Origin: Rhynchospora pubera
Taxonomy: Eukaryota > Streptophyta > Magnoliopsida > Poales > Cyperaceae
Assembly (NCBI GenBank): GCA_028095005.1
Contig: CM051462.1
Location: forward strand, 240,120,973-240,184,972
Reading direction: 5' to 3'
DNA length: 64,000 nucleotides
The notes below the pieces were generated by a model. It was not told the origin of the DNA, ran no database searches, and was given only the letters and a program-made list of their open reading frames with translations. Position numbers and translations under genes: made by a program. Of this stretch, positions 24,193 through 37,071 are shown in pieces (the first letter of the stretch is position 1; each line of letters starts with the position of its first letter).

Positions 24193-25371
24193 TATATGTA
24201 TATCTAACCTATCATACATGCATAGAGTTCAGATGTACCGCAGCGGAAGTTGATCGATTGCCTAGATTCTTCTCAAAACCTCACTGCAACCCCTCCTGGT
24301 CTCTTGATCTTCCTTCGTATGCAACTGGCACACCACAACCTCAAGACAGGGCTTGGCGTCACCTTTCACGAATCCAGATGCCGGTCGACTCGTGCGTGTG
24401 CTTCCTATTGCTCTCCAAGCAATAGGATGACTCTAGTATCTCTTCTGAAGCGACTTTAAGGTTGGAACTCGTGACTTTTGAATTAACCACCATCCTAGAC
24501 AGACCAGAGAGAGATCAGAAATAGCCAGCCTGGAAAAGACTTTCCAGATTCATAACTGCCGTCTAGAATTCTGGACCGGACCGTCCCAACTAGTTGGACC
24601 GGGCCGTTCCAGAGTTGGACCGGACCGTCCCAACCACAGCGAGACAGTCTAGTTGCCCAGCAAACCAATCCGTTCCAACCATAGCTCCACACTCTTTTTC
24701 TAACAAAAATAATTCAATCAAATTCGTGGATAAAAACAAACAAACCACGAGATATGAATCAGGATTTAATTTCTATTCCCTGCATTTGAGAATATGCATT
24801 GAGAAATTTGGGAGGACCTAAATGTAACACAGAAGGTAACGAAAATTCGGGACTTTTTTCCGGGTTTTCTTTTATTCTGCTCTAGTTTATAAACGCCACC
24901 ACACATATAAAAATAGAACCCTTTCATTTGGGCGTTATCAAAGAAAAAATTAGAAGAGAATTCTGCCAAAAAAAGAGTTGAGAAGAACTATCACAATTAC
25001 AGAAAATTTGCACATCATAAATTATCTCCATTAGGTAACGAAAATTGTTTCTCTTACTGTTTTTCTATACTCCATTTTATAGGTTTCTAATCCATATTAA
25101 TTAAAATTAAAGGGAAAAAAAGACGCATGTAACATGCATTTGCTTCGTATAGAGAACATAATACTTGTGTAACTATTATCATTGATTTATCATGCTTTTA
25201 GTTTATGAGTGTCTTCTTTTGCTCAAAGCTGCTACTTTTATCCAATCGTGAATTCCAAAAATATGCTCCACTCCTGTGAAGTTCTCTCTAATATTATCTA
25301 CACAGATAAAACTAAATAGTAAATTAAAATTGATAGTTAGTAATACTGACTAGTTTTTTACTTATGTACAG
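24193..25371. other. Probable retrotransposon relic with GGACCGnnCCGTCCCA motifs
   Basis: No coding frame. At about 24565-24690 there are three or four close variants of TTGGACCGGACCGTCCCAAC, imperfect palindromes of the same kind found inside the solo LTR at 59506-61083. This suggests a truncated relative of that LTR. No TG..CA boundaries or target duplication could be found. Confidence 0.35.
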
Positions 25372-26106
25372 ATGGAACCAAGCAATGAAAATCAACTAGT
25401 TTCTTTGAAGTTTAAAACCCGTAATGAATTGCTTGATTGTGTTCGAGTTTTTTACTCAAAAAAAGGCTAGCGTTGTGTATCCTTAACTCAAAAGCTGAAA
25501 AGTATGTGACGTTGAAATGTGATAGAGGTGGCAGCTTTCGGGGTACCCACAATCATTCAAATGAACAAAGAAACAAACAGTTTACAATAACTCGTTTGAT
25601 TAAATGTCTATTTCAGTTATATTGTAAAAAGCATGAGGAAGGTAAATGGACAATTGAGATAAGGAACAACTCGCACAATCATGAACCTTCAAATGATATT
25701 TTTGGCCATCCCTCACTCCACCGGCTAGCCGATACTGAATTGCAGGCTGTAAAACATATGACAAATGCCGGAATTCAACCAAGACAAATACTCTCATCAC
25801 TTCGACAAAGCAATCCAACCATATTAGCTATAGCCAAACAATCTACAATGCCATGAGAAAAATTCTGAAGGATAACTTGAAAGGTAAACAATGATTTTAG
25901 TATAATTTTAAGAGCTTTAAAAATTTAAATATGCTTACTCAACAATTGTATTTATTTACATTTTATTAGGTAAATCAATGATTCAAATATTATGCGAAGA
26001 GCTCGAACAAGGTGGATTCAAGTTTAACCTTTTACGAGATGAAGTTGGTCATATTACTCACTTCTTCTTCTCTCATCCTCAATCCATCATATTACTAACT
26101 GCATAA
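25372..26106 (+). pseudogene. FAR1/MULE-type transposase N-terminal fragment, broken
   Basis: An acceptor-like TACAG precedes ATG 25372. The first frame stops at TAG 25468-25470; the match continues in another frame over 25470-25835, with the FAR1-type zinc-binding pattern (KCDRGGSFR, then SHNHEP). Near 25840 the frame shifts again. After a probable intron (about 25886-25969) the motif ILCEELEQGGF follows and stops at 26106. Proteins of this kind are Mutator-like transposases or their FAR1-related derivatives. Only the DNA-binding N-terminus is present; the catalytic domain is missing. Dead fragment. Confidence 0.65.
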
Positions 26107-27032
26107 TAGTTAGATGAAGACTGGAACACATACCCTTGCAACAAACTCTAGTTTCTTGTATCAATCGTGTCCTCTCTGGAGCCGGTCGAACCCAGAAAGC
26201 ATTGAGAAGAAGATGAGCGGGATGAACCGGACCGAAGCAATGCAATCGGATTTAAAAGTTTAGCTTCAAATATATAAAATTAAAACCAATATATTAATTG
26301 AAGTTCAATAATAACAAACAAGATAGCAATATCAGATACATGCATTTTAATTAACTTAGTTGCCACAAGCTTAGTCTGTTATACCCTATAGTTACCATTT
26401 TTTACTCCTAACAAGCAAAATTCCACTCCAATTTGCTTTTACCTTGTTACTGGTTTTGGTTCTAGAAAGATAATATTGTTCATCTGGTGGCTAGTATACA
26501 TGTATACATGCATGACATTAAAAATAAAAAAAAAATGAAAATAAGGCGTACTAGTAGGATCACTTGTAGTAGAAATATTAAATCGTTTGGCACACTCACT
26601 ACAAATATGTGGAGATGCTCACCTTGTATCTATCAGTCGTTTGGCACACCTTATCATGCGGAGGTTTGCAACTATCAGTGAAGATGTTTCATTTCAGCTC
26701 CTCAGTAATTGCAATATACTGGACTGGTCAAGATCCAATTTGCTCGAGGACAAGGGAAGAAATTATGACTGCGCATCTGCTGGAGAAGGAACGTTGAGTC
26801 GTTGATTGAGGAACACTCGAGGAGGGCGCGACGCGAACAAAGAAACAAGTTTAGTTGGGAATGGTCGGAAATCGAGAAAGCCACGAAGGGCTAAGGGTTG
26901 CGAGGAATACTTTTGGGGGGGGGGGAGTTTAGACTGGACTCGTGTGTGGAGATTGGAGAGACGGAGAGTTCGAGGATAGGATAAGGGGCATTTTTGTCTT
27001 GATAGAATATTTTACCGCGTATTGCAAATAGA
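26107..27032. other. Intergenic DNA, nothing recognised
   Basis: No coding frame with family resemblance. A poly-G run of about ten bases lies near 26917. Confidence 0.35.
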
Positions 27033-27651
27033 GGGGAAATGATTTGGACACCCCTAAAAAGTGATACCACACCACCAAAAATTTTCAATGACCAAAATAC
27101 CCTCACACTCCCAACTCATTCTATCTTGCTCCATCTCGTCAGAGGTGAATGAAGTTGTGGCATTTTTTTTAGCATGATGAAATTTGGATTTCACTTATTT
27201 TTTATTTTACAATTTAATTGCTGGTTTGAGGGCTATGTATGAACAGACATAATATATGTATTTTAAGGATCTTAGTTGACATGCGGTATAAATTCGACAA
27301 AACTTTTTTCGTTGGTTCAGTTAAATTTGGAATTGTCTGATTAAATAATGTATAGATAGAATTAACAAAGCACTCAAACTCAGTCAAAGCCGAAGAAGTA
27401 GAACGCATCAAATTCCCTTTGACTTTCCACTTGATAGGAATAATACAAAAAATAAAGCATTTAATTTGGTGAAACAAAATGAGGGATGAGAACAGGTAGT
27501 TAGTATAGCATGATGAAAAGCAAATTTGTTTATATTAGACCAACGAATAAAGTACTGGAATGAGCTGGGAGCGTAAAAGAGGATATTTTGGTCATTGAAA
27601 TTCTTTTGGTGGTGTGGTATCACCTTTTAGTGGTGTCCAAATCACTTCCCC
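27033..27651. mobile_element. TIR element, 619 bp, ~85-bp inverted termini
   Basis: Left end GGGGAAATGATTTGGACACC, right end GGTGTCCAAATCACTTCCCC. The inverted repeat runs about 85 bp with few mismatches and includes GATACCACACCACCAAAA. Flanked by AAATAGA on both sides (27026-27032, 27652-27658), or CAAATAGA if one C is shared, so a 7-8 bp duplication. Non-coding. Its termini are related to those of 11561-13728. Confidence 0.8.
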
Positions 27652-27658
27652 AAATAGA

Positions 27659-28225
27659 TGTGTCAATGGAAGCAAAAGACACGTTATTTCGTAACGTGAA
27701 AGCGTAACATAACGATTAAAGGAACCAAATTTCATTTTGTTCCATGAAACGAAGCGGTAACGATAGGAGCGTAGGATAACGTGTTAGAATATGACGATAA
27801 ACGGTATGGATTGTTCCGTTATTGTTATTTCGTTTCCACGTTTAATTATTCTACAGGTATAGAATAATATCGGAGAGAAACATGAGTTGGGACTTGGAAA
27901 AATCCGATCCTATTCTTACCTCTCTACCTGGCTTAGACTTAGGCCTTAATTGCGCCGCTCATAAATGTCCTCTCTTCTTTTTTCCCCTTTCTCTCGCACG
28001 CTTCTGACTTTGTCTCTCGCCTCGTTGCTCTCAAGTCTCAACGCCTCAAATTCTCAATCAATCTCACAAGTCAGATCTGTTTCCTCTCTTTCTCTCCCTT
28101 GAGAAGAGCAGTCATGATTTCGTTCGTTGTTATTCCGTAAACCCTAGACAGATCCGTCGGCCGTCGCTAGTTTCCTAGACAGATCCATCGCTAGTTTCCA
28201 GACAATGTTGCCACTGGTGCTATAT
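27659..28225. other. Possible 5' end of the hAT element (CGTTA-rich subterminal region)
   Basis: From 27659 to 27850 the sequence is dense in CGTTA/TAACG motifs in both orientations, for example CGTTATTTCGTAACG, which resembles the subterminal motif clusters of hAT elements. A CT-rich leader-like stretch follows (27960-28130). No terminal repeat or 8-bp duplication was identified, so this is tentative. Confidence 0.3.
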
Positions 28226-28227
28226 TG

Positions 28228-28545
28228 TATTTGTATATATGAGGAAGGAAACAACAGAACAAAAGAAAGAAAAAAAGAAAGAGAGGCAGAAAAGAAGAAA
28301 GATAGCAGATTGCTTAGTCTAAAGGTAATTTCTTCATTTTATTCAATATTCAGTATTCTCTTCTAGTTTATCAAGTTCTCTCCTTTATTCTGCTGCATCT
28401 TCTAATTAAAATGGTTATGTTGTATATACGAGGAAGGAAACAACAGAACAAAAGAAAGAAAAAAAGGAAGAGAGGCAGAGAAGACAAAAGATAGCAGATT
28501 GCTTAGTCCGAAGGTAATTTTTTCATTTTACTCAATATTCTATTT
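28228..28545 (+). repeat. Direct duplication of a ~120-bp leader exon-like segment
   Basis: The segment starting about 28228 (containing GAGGAAGGAAACAACAGAAC and ending AGCAGATTGCTTAGTCTAAAG then GTAATTT) recurs 189 bp downstream with a few changes. Each copy ends in a good splice-donor sequence, so these look like two alternative or duplicated non-coding first exons of the hAT gene. Confidence 0.6.
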
Positions 28546-31500
28546 TTTTTTCATTTTGTCAGTTCAGAACATAAAAAGTATTTTTTACTTTTAATTTTTT
28601 TTTCATTTCATTCAATTTGAGTGTTTTATTTACTACACGATCACAAGAAAAAAAAAAGGAAAAGGTAAGATACAGATTCACGCTTTACATGTGAGATTTT
28701 GGTACCAATTATGTTCAGGCCAGATATTTTGGTACCTCTACACGTACAGCAGTTCTGTTACATTTTTTATAAAAGCTTTATTAACTAAGTGCCTCTATTG
28801 ATAGTTTATTGAATCAAGTAGTGCTATGTGCTTTGCAAAGCACTGGTGAACTGGTCCTTCTATATGCAAAGCATATAGAAGCTGCTAAAATAATTTACAC
28901 ATCAAAATCTCACAATAAACAAAAATGTGAAATTTTGTACTTAAGCCATAGCATTGGATAATTCAGAAACTTTGAAATCAGTAAGTTTTTTCTTTAGGAC
29001 TGCCTCTCTTCAGTTTTGTTTTAAATTTTTTAGTGTTAGTTATTCACTTCAAAACTGCCTCTCTTCTGTGAAGAATGTTTTATTTACTGTCTATGCTTTC
29101 CAGTTTTATCTTTTTTTAGTGTTTCATTTATTGTCCATGCTTGAATTCAGTTTTGAGTATTTTATTTACTGTCCAAGGTGTCAGTCGTGAGGTGTCACGG
29201 CTTAATCAAAGAAATTTCTTTCCATGTTCAATTCTTAATGAGGTCTGTTTATATAGTTTGTAATGAGAGCTAGCTTTGTAGAAGATGCTTTTTTCTTATC
29301 ACAATAAGTCTAATGTAGAGTCAAGTTATAAAGTCTAATGTACCAAAGTGGTACTGGTATAGAGGTCCGAGAAATGCATGTGAGGATGATAATTATATTG
29401 AAGTTACATATGGTACATATAGGACTTTGGTATTGAATATTAAGTATTTTCTAGTTTTGACTTTGTATTTTTTTTCCCATCTATATTAGCAGATGCCAGA
29501 TAGCATGGTTTCATCAGACAGAGAAGATGATCCATCGGTGCCTGATATTTCTAGTGATGAGTATGTTTTATAACTTGTCTATTTTGGATTATTTTGGCAC
29601 TTGTTGATATATCTGATGAACTGTGTCTCTTGAATTCTTGATATGCATGCTTGATATTTCTGATAATTTAGAACTTGATAATTTATGCTTGATATTTCTA
29701 ATAATTTAGAACTTGATATGTATGGTTGATATTAGCAGATAGCAATCAACTTGATATGCTTGATTTAAATAAAAGCTTTAAATTTCTGAGATGTTCGTCT
29801 GGAACTAATAAAAAGTCCGCTGTTATTTTTTTTAAAATTGAAATTGCTTCAGAATATAATATGGTTTTCTTATTGATGATGATGGGGATTATTGATTGTT
29901 TAGATCTAATTTGGGTGAAGGTGGCAAATTATTTGTGGTATTTAGCATATCTTTTGTTAATTGAGAAATCAAAACCAGTTTAAAGAAGTTCAGTTACTCA
30001 AATGATATCAGTTTTTGCTATATTTAACAAGTTCAGTTATAATTTGTAATAAGATGAAGTTTGAGAATTTGTTTTATTATTCCCTCTCTAGTTCAATTAT
30101 AATAACATGATGGTTCTCCATCTTCTAGCCTGTCAATATTTCCTCGCTTGAATGCAGGCACATATAGGCTTCCAGTGATATTAAAATTTAAAATTAAGGA
30201 ATTGGTTTCTATTTTATATATTACACTTAGACCTGAATTTCAACTACTTTTGTCAAGATGGACAACATAAAATATACTAGAAATAAATGAGTAGCAATGT
30301 GGTATTTTGATTCATGCGAAAGTTATAAGGTTATGATATATATTGTTTGAGTTTAAAAGAACATGCTAAAGGAGTCAAGGTCATAATAGTAATTTGTTAT
30401 TAATTAGTCAGTTTTAGAAGTGATAATTGTATGATCAGTTTTAAGTGATAACTTATTTAGGTAATATAGGAAGCATTTCTTATTAGAATGTTGCATGCTT
30501 AGAACTTAGGTAATATAAGAAGCATTTCTCACATGGATATTATGTTAATTGAATTGTTATATTTGATTGTTAGAACACTTGATTGTTTACTTGATCTATT
30601 ACTACACTTGTACTGACACAGTGACACTTGTTTGTTCTAGTATGGGTCCTAGGTTGAACCTAGAGACCCCTGAGGAAATTGCAAGGATAGAGGCTGAGGC
30701 TGATGGCCCTAAGGAAGATGGTGAACAAGCACCAACTGGTGCTGGTGAAGAGGATGCACAAAATCCTAAAAAGAGGAAAACAAGAAAAATTTATGCTGAT
30801 ATTTGGAAATTTTTCAAAAGGGGGCCTACTCAAGAAGATGGCAGTTATTCTGCCACTTGCAATTTTTGTAGTAAGAAGTATTTGCAAGGCCAACAAAGGG
30901 GAACAAGCTCAATGAGAAATCACATTAACAAAAGTTGCAAAAATTTCCAAAAAACAAGCCTGATGTTATGCAAAAGATGTTGCAAGCTGCCAAAATAGAA
31001 GGTATAACACTACAACTTCTTTGCTAATTTATTAATTATTTTCAAAAAAATTTCTATACATGCTTTATGGAATTGTGCTAATTTAATATTTATGATGTTA
31101 AAACAGTAGGGCCAAATTTAGTTCCATGGGTGTTTGATCAAGCGAAGTGTAGGAAGATTTCTGGCAAAGATGGTGATTGCACATGAATATCCCTTCAATT
31201 GTGTAAATCACTTTTTTTTAGAATGTTTCTTAATGCCTTGCAACCACAATTCAAAATTCCATCTAGAAACACCCTTAGGTCAGACTGCCTTAGCATTTAT
31301 GAAGAGGAACAAGTCAATCTTTATCAAGAATTGGGGCAAATGGGCTGTAGGTTCAGTTTTACTAGCGATTTGTGGAGTAACAAGGGTAGAGATAGAGGGT
31401 TCATGGCAATTGCATGTCATTACGTTGATGATAATTGGATTTTGAGAAAAAAGATTATCACCTTTGTTCCATTGCCTAGTCCACATACTGGTAAACATAT

Positions 31501-33000
31501 AGCTCAATCGTTTTATGATAAGATAGTCATGTGGAATTTAGATAAAAGAGCATTATGTCTTGTTCTTGATAATGCCTCTTCCAATGATGCTTGCATCAAG
31601 GAACTTTTTGCCTCAACATCCATCGAAGTTCAAGGCAAACTCTTCCATCAGAAATGTGGTTGCCACATATTAAATTTGATTGTCCAAGATGGACTTGGTA
31701 CTTTGGATGATGAGATAAATGGTGTACGCAATACGATGAAGTACATCTGTCACTCGCAAGTAAGGATGGAAAAATTCAAGCTGGATTGCTCTCAAGTAGT
31801 CTACTTATCTTCATATGCAACTTATTCACATAATCAGATGTTTTAAGTTCAGAAAGTTTCTAATTTTTGCACTTTGATTTGTTTCAGGTTAATGTACCCT
31901 ACAAACAACCAGCTTGGGATGTCCCCACCAGATGGAATTCTACTTATTTGATGTTGGAGCTTGCCTTGGAGCTCAAACAAGCGATTTGTAGATATGGTAG
32001 TCTTGATAAGAGGTACAATATTAAAATATCTGATTTTCAATGGGAGGCAGTGCGGGCTTTAGTTGCTGAGTTGAAGGTCTTTTATGGTGCCACATTGAAG
32101 TTGAGTGGCACCAAGTATCCTACCTTGAATCTTTTCTTCACTGAGTTTTGTGAAGTTCTCCTAACCATAAAAAAGATGGCTACCAGTCCATACCCATTTA
32201 TTGTCCAGATGGGGACTGACATGCTTGACAAATTTGACAAGTATTGGACAATTGGGAATTCTCTATTGGCAATAGCTACTGTACTTGATCCTAGATGCAA
32301 GATTGCGGTTGTTGAGTACTACATGAAAGAATTATGCCCTGAAACTTGTGATTTATTTATTAACAATTTGAGAAATTGCATGAAAGAAATGTTTGATGAG
32401 TATGTGGAAGCAAATGCTGATGGTGCATCTAACCAGAACCAAGATAGGCTGTCAAAGAGGTAGACCTACTAGCCTAAGTGTCAATTTTACTCTTTATACA
32501 AATATTTTTGTTATTTATTTATTTTTAACTTGAAAATTTATCTTAACAGCCAGAAAACAGGTGCATCCACTACCAATATTATTAGCAATACAAGGGCTGG
32601 ACTAAAAGACTATATAAAAGAAAAGAAGAACTCTGATGCCCCAATATCAGAGTTAGATGAATATTTAGGTGATGCCTTAATCTCATTATTTAAATTCCTA
32701 CAATTTTCAGTTATATTTATTCTATTTTTAATGAATATAGGTAGTGATCTTGATCAAGCAAGTGTGGATGAAGAGTTCGACATCTTAACTTGGTGGAAAA
32801 TGAAAGTTCCTAAGTATCCCATGCTATCTCGATTAGCTCGCGACATCTTGGCTGTCCCAATATCAACCGTGGCATCTGAATCTGCCTTTAGTACAAGCGG
32901 TAGAGTGCTTAGCCCCGTTAGAAACTCTCTCTCTGATGAGAGCATTGAAGCTCTACTATGTGCTCAAGATTGGTTGCACGCTTCGATTACTGGTATGAAT

Positions 33001-34808
33001 TGTGACATACGACTGTTTTGGCCCCTGACCAGACCATGTTTCGGCCGTGTAAAGCGTGGGCAGCAGCGATGTCTGTCACGCAATGTTGTTGGTTTGCCAT
33101 GAACCTGCCTTGCATGTGTTGTGCATCATCTAAGGCAGCATGAAAATATGTTAATTGTGGGTGAAAATGACTTGTAGTGGTGACCCAAAGCAGGGCTGTT
33201 GGATAGGCCAAAGTGTATTGTATTGGCTGCCGGTTGTAAACCGTAAGTCGGAACGGTGTTTAGGCCGCTTCCCCAAGCGTGTGTTGGGTACTTAGCAACC
33301 TGGGCAGCAAGTACTGGAGGTGTCCAGTGGTTAGCACCAATGAAGGTGACCAATTGAACAGTTCAAATTGCTTTTGACCAGCCCTTAGAATAGGGACACC
33401 TAGCAGCTTAGTCATCAAGGAGAGAGAAGGGCTTGTTGACACATGTCCAGCACCTTTTGAGCATGGTTTCTCCCCAGCCATAAGCCCCTTATTTGGGTAA
33501 AATTCGTACTGCTATGTCCAGCCCCAAAAACAGACCCAAATAGCAAAGTTTGAGAGTCTCTAGTGCATGAAATAGCTAGCCTGGACCATAACGGTATAGC
33601 TGGGGCAGTCGGGAGCGATGTACGGTGCATGATTGACCATATAAACCACTCAAACCAGGCCAAGGTTGTGGCAGGGGTGGCTGTCAAGCATGATTCATGG
33701 CTGCCACACCTGAACCAGACCCGCAGCGGTGTAAAGCGTGGGACTCGTGCGGTGAGACAGCGGCAATGACAGCGCCATAGAGATGGTCGGCTGGGTAAAG
33801 GTTAAGGTGCGGGTTTCCATATGAACTTGTTAAGTTTCAGTTTATGATTTTAACTGCATAAGTTCATGTTGAACTTGACTTGGCATGGCATGGTAATGGT
33901 ATGTGTTGAATTTATATGCATGGTAACTCTAATTTTTATAGTATGGCAGCTATGTAAATTGTTATGGAAATGCATGGCATGTGACTGTCATGTTGAATGG
34001 TTAATCTATTGGTAAGTGATGGAATGGCTTATGGTATGGATTGGAAGTACTAAATGTGCGATGAATGGCATTTGCATCTTTGGAAAGCGGCGTCATGAAC
34101 CGTTGTTCCAAGGGCCGTGAGATAAGCGCTTATGTTCCGGGACTCAATTATTGAGGGGGTAAATGTCCTCGGCATTTGTACTATTTGACTGGATCGTATT
34201 GGATTGGATTGGATTGGAAATGGAATCGCCCGGCGTGGGATTCCAATGGAATTGTTGGATTTGGATTGATGGTAAACCAGCCTAGATTGTGCATGGTTAG
34301 ATGTCCAAAACATGGCTGGCTTTTGTATGACTTATGTTATTTGATTGCCTAGTCTCAATCGGCTGGCCTATGCATTGCATATCGTTTTTAAATGATTTCA
34401 TGGCCGATGCTTATGTTTATTGAAAAGGTTATTTTCTAAAGTTGAACGTGTGTGTTTTTAGTTACCGCAATGTGAAACTTAGGAGTTCATGTGGCTGGAA
34501 CTAAAAACCGCACTGAGATAAATTATGTTTATCTCACCGCTCCACTGTTTTGTGGGTTCCAGGTACGGCAAGGATCGGAGTAAGGAATCGTGCGATGGGA
34601 AGTAAATCAGCGGCAGTGCTTGGGTTGGGAAATTTGTGTGTAATTGACCATTTGATTATATTGAATTGCAAATGTGATTCCTGGGATTTTTATGCACTGT
34701 TTGTATTATGCTATTGACCTGCATATCTTGGTTTGGACTGCCTTGTGTACATGCGCGGCGCGCTGTGCACGGCAGGCTGTGGCACCGACATGGCTGCGGG
34801 GTGTCACA
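33001..34808 (+). repeat. LTR 1 of the non-autonomous array, 1808 bp
   Basis: Starts TGTGACATACG and ends GGGTGTCACA, so TGTGACA/TGTCACA are exact inverted ends. Contains ATAAGCGCTTAT (34122-34133) and two perfect stems (34454-34463 with 34499-34508; 34515-34535) shared with the Tekay LTRs. Frames open on either strand repeat in each LTR copy and match no protein family. Confidence 0.92.
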
Positions 34809-35263
34809 GTGGAAATGGTATCAGAGCAAAGATATGCAAACCAATAGCATAATCGCTGATGTTGAGAGCGGTAATGGGTCAGTGAGAGTATGGACAGCTA
34901 GGTGTATTTGAAACTGCATGTAAGCATGGCTGGATTTTAAGTATTGATGCATGGATTGCGAACTAATTTTATTGAGTTGTTTTGCAGAAATTATTGCATT
35001 GTTTTGATGGAAAGGATGATCTAATTCTTTGGTCAAGTACCAGGGCAAAACAAAGCTGACTAGTCACCAGCTTTGGTATTGTTTTAAGTGCTATAATGAG
35101 TTATGTTTCTTGTTTGGCTGATTACCAAAGAAGAGAGGTAAATCGGTATAGTACGGGTACTCGATCAAATGAATTGGTATGGTAATTGCATGATTTTGAA
35201 TGGCATGACAATTGTTTGAAAGATTTTAATTTCGAGGACGAAATTATTTTAAGGGGGGACGAA
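34809..35263 (+). other. Interior 1: primer-binding site to polypurine tract, 455 bp, non-coding
   Basis: Primer site TGGTATCAGAGC at 34816-34827 (complementary to initiator tRNA-Met) lies 7 bp from the LTR. Polypurine tract AAGGGGGGA at 35251-35259, preceded by TTTCGAGGACGAAATT, a phrase common before the 3' LTR of Tekay/Del elements. No frame of note between them. Confidence 0.85.
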
Positions 35264-37071
35264 TGTGACATACGACTGTTTTGGCCCCTGACCAGACCAT
35301 GTTTCGGCCGTGTAAAGCGTGGGCAGCAGCGATGTCTGTCACGCAATGTTGTTGGTTTGCCATGAACCTGCCTTGCATGTGTTGTGCATCATCTAAGGCA
35401 GCATGAAAATATGTTAATTGTGGGTGAAAATGACTTGTAGTGGTGACCCAAAGCAGGGCTGTTGGATAGGCCAAAGTGTATTGTATTGGCTGCCGGTTGT
35501 AAACCGTAAGTCGGAACGGTGTTTAGGCCGCTTCCCCAAGCGTGTGTTGGGTACTTAGCAACCTGGGCAGCAAGTACTGGAGGTGTCCAGTGGTTAGCAC
35601 CAATGAAGGTGACCAATTGAACAGTTCAAATTGCTTTTGACCAGCCCTTAGAATAGGGACACCTAGCAGCTTAGTCATCAAGGAGAGAGAAGGGCTTGTT
35701 GACACATGTCCAGCACCTTTTGAGCATGGTTTCTCCCCAGCCATAAGCCCCTTATTTGGGTAAAATTCGAACTGCTATGTCCAGCCCCAAAAACAGACCC
35801 AAATAGCAAAGTTTGAGAGTCTCTAGTGCATGAAATAGCTAGCCTGGACCATAACGGTATAGCTGGGGCAGTCGGGAGCGATGTACGGTGCATGATTGAC
35901 CATATAAACCACTCAAACCAGGCCAAGGTTGTGGCAGGGGTGGCTGTCAAGCATGATTCATGGCTGCCACACCTGAACCAGACCCGCAGCGGTGTAAAGC
36001 GTGGGACTCGTGCGGTGAGACAGCGGCAATGACAGCGCCATAGAGATGGTCGGCTGGGTAAAGGTTAAGGTGCGGGTTTCCGTATGAACTTGTTAAGTTT
36101 CAGTTTATGATTTTAACTGCATAAGTTCATGTTGAACTTGACTTGGCATGGCATGGTAATGGTATGTGTTGAATTTATATGCATGGTAACTCTAATTTTT
36201 ATAGTATGGCAGCTATGTAAATTGTTATGGAAATGCATGGCATGTGACTGTCATGTTGAATGGTTAATCTATTGGTAAGTGATGGAATGGCTTATGGTAT
36301 GGATTGGAAGTACTAAATGTGCGATGAATGGCATTTGCATCTTTGGAAAGCGGCGTCATGAACCGTTGTTCCAAGGGCCGTGAGATAAGCGCTTATGTTC
36401 CGGGACTCAATTATTGAGGGGGTAAATGTCCTCGGCATTTGTACTATTTGACTGGATCGTATTGGATTGGATTGGATTGGAAATGGAATCGCCCGGCGTG
36501 GGATTCCAATGGAATTGTTGGATTTGGATTGATGGTAAACCAGCCTAGATTGTGCATGGTTAGATGTCCAAAACATGGCTGGCTTTTGTATGACTTATGT
36601 TATTTGATTGCCTAGTCTCAATCGGCTGGCCTATGCATTGCATATCGTTTTTAAATGATTTCATGGCCGATGCTTATGTTTATTGAAAAGGTTATTTTCT
36701 AAAGTTGAACGTGTGTGTTTTTAGTTACCGCAATGTGAAACTTAGGAGTTCATGTGGCTGGAACTAAAAACCGCACTGAGATAAATTATGTTTATCTCAC
36801 CGCTCCACTGTTTTGTGGGTTCCAGGTACGGCAAGGATCGGAGTAAGGAATCGTGCGATGGGAAGTAAATCAGCGGCAGTGCTTGGGTTGGGAAATTTGT
36901 GTGTAATTGACCATTTGATTATATTGAATTGCAAATGTGATTCCTGGGATTTTTATGCACTGTTTGTATTATGCTATTGACCTGCATATCTTGGTTTGGA
37001 CTGCCTTGTGTACATGCGCGGCGCGCTGTGCACGGCAGGCTGTGGCACCGACATGGCTGCGGGGTGTCACA
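35264..37071 (+). repeat. LTR 2 of the non-autonomous array, 1808 bp
   Basis: Same limits as LTR 1. One private base difference seen near 35771. Confidence 0.92.
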
